Shown here: in pieces, positions 63,102 to 64,000 of the stretch
How the letters are laid out: each line of letters opens with the position of its first letter
Position numbering within the stretch: the first letter of the stretch is position 1
NCBI RefSeq assembly: GCF_015709515.1
Contig: NZ_JADNQZ010000045.1
Span: 33,489 to 97,488 of the forward strand
DNA length: 64,000 nt
Direction of reading: 5' to 3'
From: Methylocystis sp. H62
GTDB lineage: Bacteria > Pseudomonadota > Alphaproteobacteria > Rhizobiales > Beijerinckiaceae
Notes under the pieces: model-generated
Told to the model about the DNA's origin: nothing
What the model saw: the letters and a program-made list of their open reading frames with translations, nothing else
Database searches by the model: none
Translations under genes and position numbers: made by a program

Positions 63102-64000
63102 ATGCCAGCGGAGCGGATTACGATGCGCCAGGCGCGCGAGATTATTCGGCTGAAGACCGCGTCGGTTTCAGCGCACGAGATTTCCCGGCGTCTCGGCATG
63201 CCGCGTTCGACGGTTCGGGAAGCGCTCAAACGCGCGGAGGGCGCCGGGCTCTCCTGGCCGCTGCCGGAGGGAATGAACGACGACGCGCTGGAGGCGGCGC
63301 TTTACGGCAACCGGCGCAGCAAGCGTGGTCACCGGCGCGTCGAAGAGCCGGACTGGGCAAACGTGCATCGCGAGCTGAAGCGCAAGCATGTCACCCTGAC
63401 GATCCTGTGGGACGAATACATCGCCGAGAACCCCGGCGGCTATCGCTATTCGCGCTCTTGCGAGCTGTATCGCGCCTTCGCGAGGACGTTGTCCGTCACC
63501 ATGCGGCAGACCCACGCCGCCGGCGAGCGCCTGTTCGTCGATTACGCCGGCGACGGCGTTCCCGTCGTCGTCGACAGGCTCACCGGCGAAGTGCGCATGG
63601 GGCAGATATTCGTCGCGGTGCTGGGCGCGTCGAGCCTCACATTCGCGAGAGCGAGCTGGACGCAGACGCTTCCTGACTGGATCGACGCTCATGTCGGCGC
63701 GCCGTTGCATCCACAGACCCAAAACAAGATCGAGCGCTGGCATCAAGCTCGAGAACCGCATCCTGCTCGAAAACTATTATCTGCCGGGCGACCTGAATGC
63801 GAAGATCAGCGCCTTCGTCGATCACTACAATCGTCGTCGCTATCACGAGAGCTCGAACAATCTCGCGCTCGAAAGAGAAGGATCAAACGCATCACAATCG
63901 AGAATCGATGGTTGCAACATCAAATGACCGCCGCTGAAACTCAATCGTCAGGTGAGCCGCATCCTCCACTAAATTGCAGCCCAGCCTGTCTCAAATCATT
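63102..64000 (+). CDS. IstA (IS21) N-terminus fused to IS3 sequence; runs off edge
   Basis: From ATG 63102, behind GGGGGAGCGATTC, the frame encodes an IS21 IstA start: MRQAREIIRLKTASVSAHEI (helix-turn-helix), RRLGMPRSTVREALKRAEG, LTILWDEYIAENPGGYRYSR and the DDE-domain strand ERLFVDYAGDGVPVVVD, to about residue 198 (TLPDWIDAHVGA). Then it switches to HPQTQNKIERWHQ, from an IS3 transposase. The fusion stays open to the edge of the window with no stop. The IstA half lacks the rest of its catalytic residues and the IstB gene is absent, so it cannot be functional as IS21. Confidence 0.75.
   Translation, partial: MPAERITMRQAREIIRLKTASVSAHEISRRLGMPRSTVREALKRAEGAGLSWPLPEGMNDDALEAALYGNRRSKRGHRRVEEPDWANVHRELKRKHVTLTILWDEYIAENPGGYRYSRSCELYRAFARTLSVTMRQTHAAGERLFVDYAGDGVPVVVDRLTGEVRMGQIFVAVLGASSLTFARASWTQTLPDWIDAHVGAPLHPQTQNKIERWHQAREPHPARKLLSAGRPECEDQRLRRSLQSSSLSRELEQSRARKRRIKRITIENRWLQHQMTAAETQSSGEPHPPLNCSPACLKS
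63703..63927 (+). pseudogene. IS3-family OrfB C-terminal remnant
   Basis: HPQTQNKIERWHQ, then (frame shifted) ILLENYYLPGDLNAKISAFV and DHYNRRRYHESSNNL are the end of an IS3-type integrase domain, including the catalytic Glu in the first motif. A short deletion after NNL joins RERIKR-like sequence (KRRIKRITIENRWLQHQ) in yet another frame. It is embedded in the IstA fusion frame. Confidence 0.72.

Overview
The window reads as a GC-rich alphaproteobacterial chromosome, most likely Hyphomicrobiales (Rhizobiales). The order recO / era / rnc / lepB / pdxJ / rsh / rpoZ, the MucR-type regulator, the TIGR02186-type protein beside cysE and the palindromic intergenic repeats all fit that group. A methanotroph or methylotroph such as Methylocystis or Methylosinus is possible, but no diagnostic gene is present, so the genus is inference.

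Region 1 (1-44.4 kb) is mostly ordinary chromosome. It holds tRNA-Arg(ACG), an alpha/beta hydrolase, cysE with a TIGR02186-like membrane protein, a DHA2-type MFS exporter, parC, recO, a DUF1737 protein, era-rnc-lepB, pdxJ, an AraC/GyrI regulator, a TacA/TacT-type toxin-antitoxin pair, a broken acetyltransferase, the (p)ppGpp synthetase/hydrolase, rpoZ, a NYN-domain protein with a clear terminator, smpB and dapA. These are followed by a soluble lytic transglycosylase, an SH3-like protein, and a three-gene envelope cassette: a 1700-residue exported protein of unknown function, a 1950-residue alpha-2-macroglobulin with a thioester motif, and penicillin-binding protein 1C. After that come two orphan immunity-type genes, murA, a FabF-like ketosynthase, galU, galE, an ArsR/AHSA1 pair and tRNA-Arg(CCT). 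Cell-wall genes (slt, pbpC, murA) and sugar-nucleotide genes (galU, galE) are concentrated in its second half.

Region 2 (44.8-55.3 kb), just past tRNA-Arg(CCT), is a complete type I-E CRISPR-Cas locus. On the minus strand the order is cas3-cas8e(cse1)-cse2-cas7e-cas5e-cas6e-cas1e-cas2e-leader-array. The array has 27 repeats and 26 spacers in an exact 61-bp register. Two neighbouring spacers overlap on opposite strands of what must be one target, and another encodes a DnaA-domain-IV-like peptide.

Region 3 (55.3-64 kb) is a graveyard of mobile DNA: remnants of IS66 (twice), IS256, an IS1182/IS5-type element, IS21 and IS3, one intact serine recombinase and fragments of two more, and an inverted repeat. 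Scattered among them are apparently intact small genes: a secreted protein with a C-terminal membrane anchor, a phasin, an adhesin-E-like protein and a MucR-type zinc-finger regulator. The last ORF, an IstA-IS3 chimera, runs open off the right edge.

The most unusual items are the A2M cassette with its giant partner protein, the palindromic repeats that contribute coding sequence to both ends of PbpC, the overlapping CRISPR spacers, and the head-to-head recombinase fragments cut by an IS21 end.
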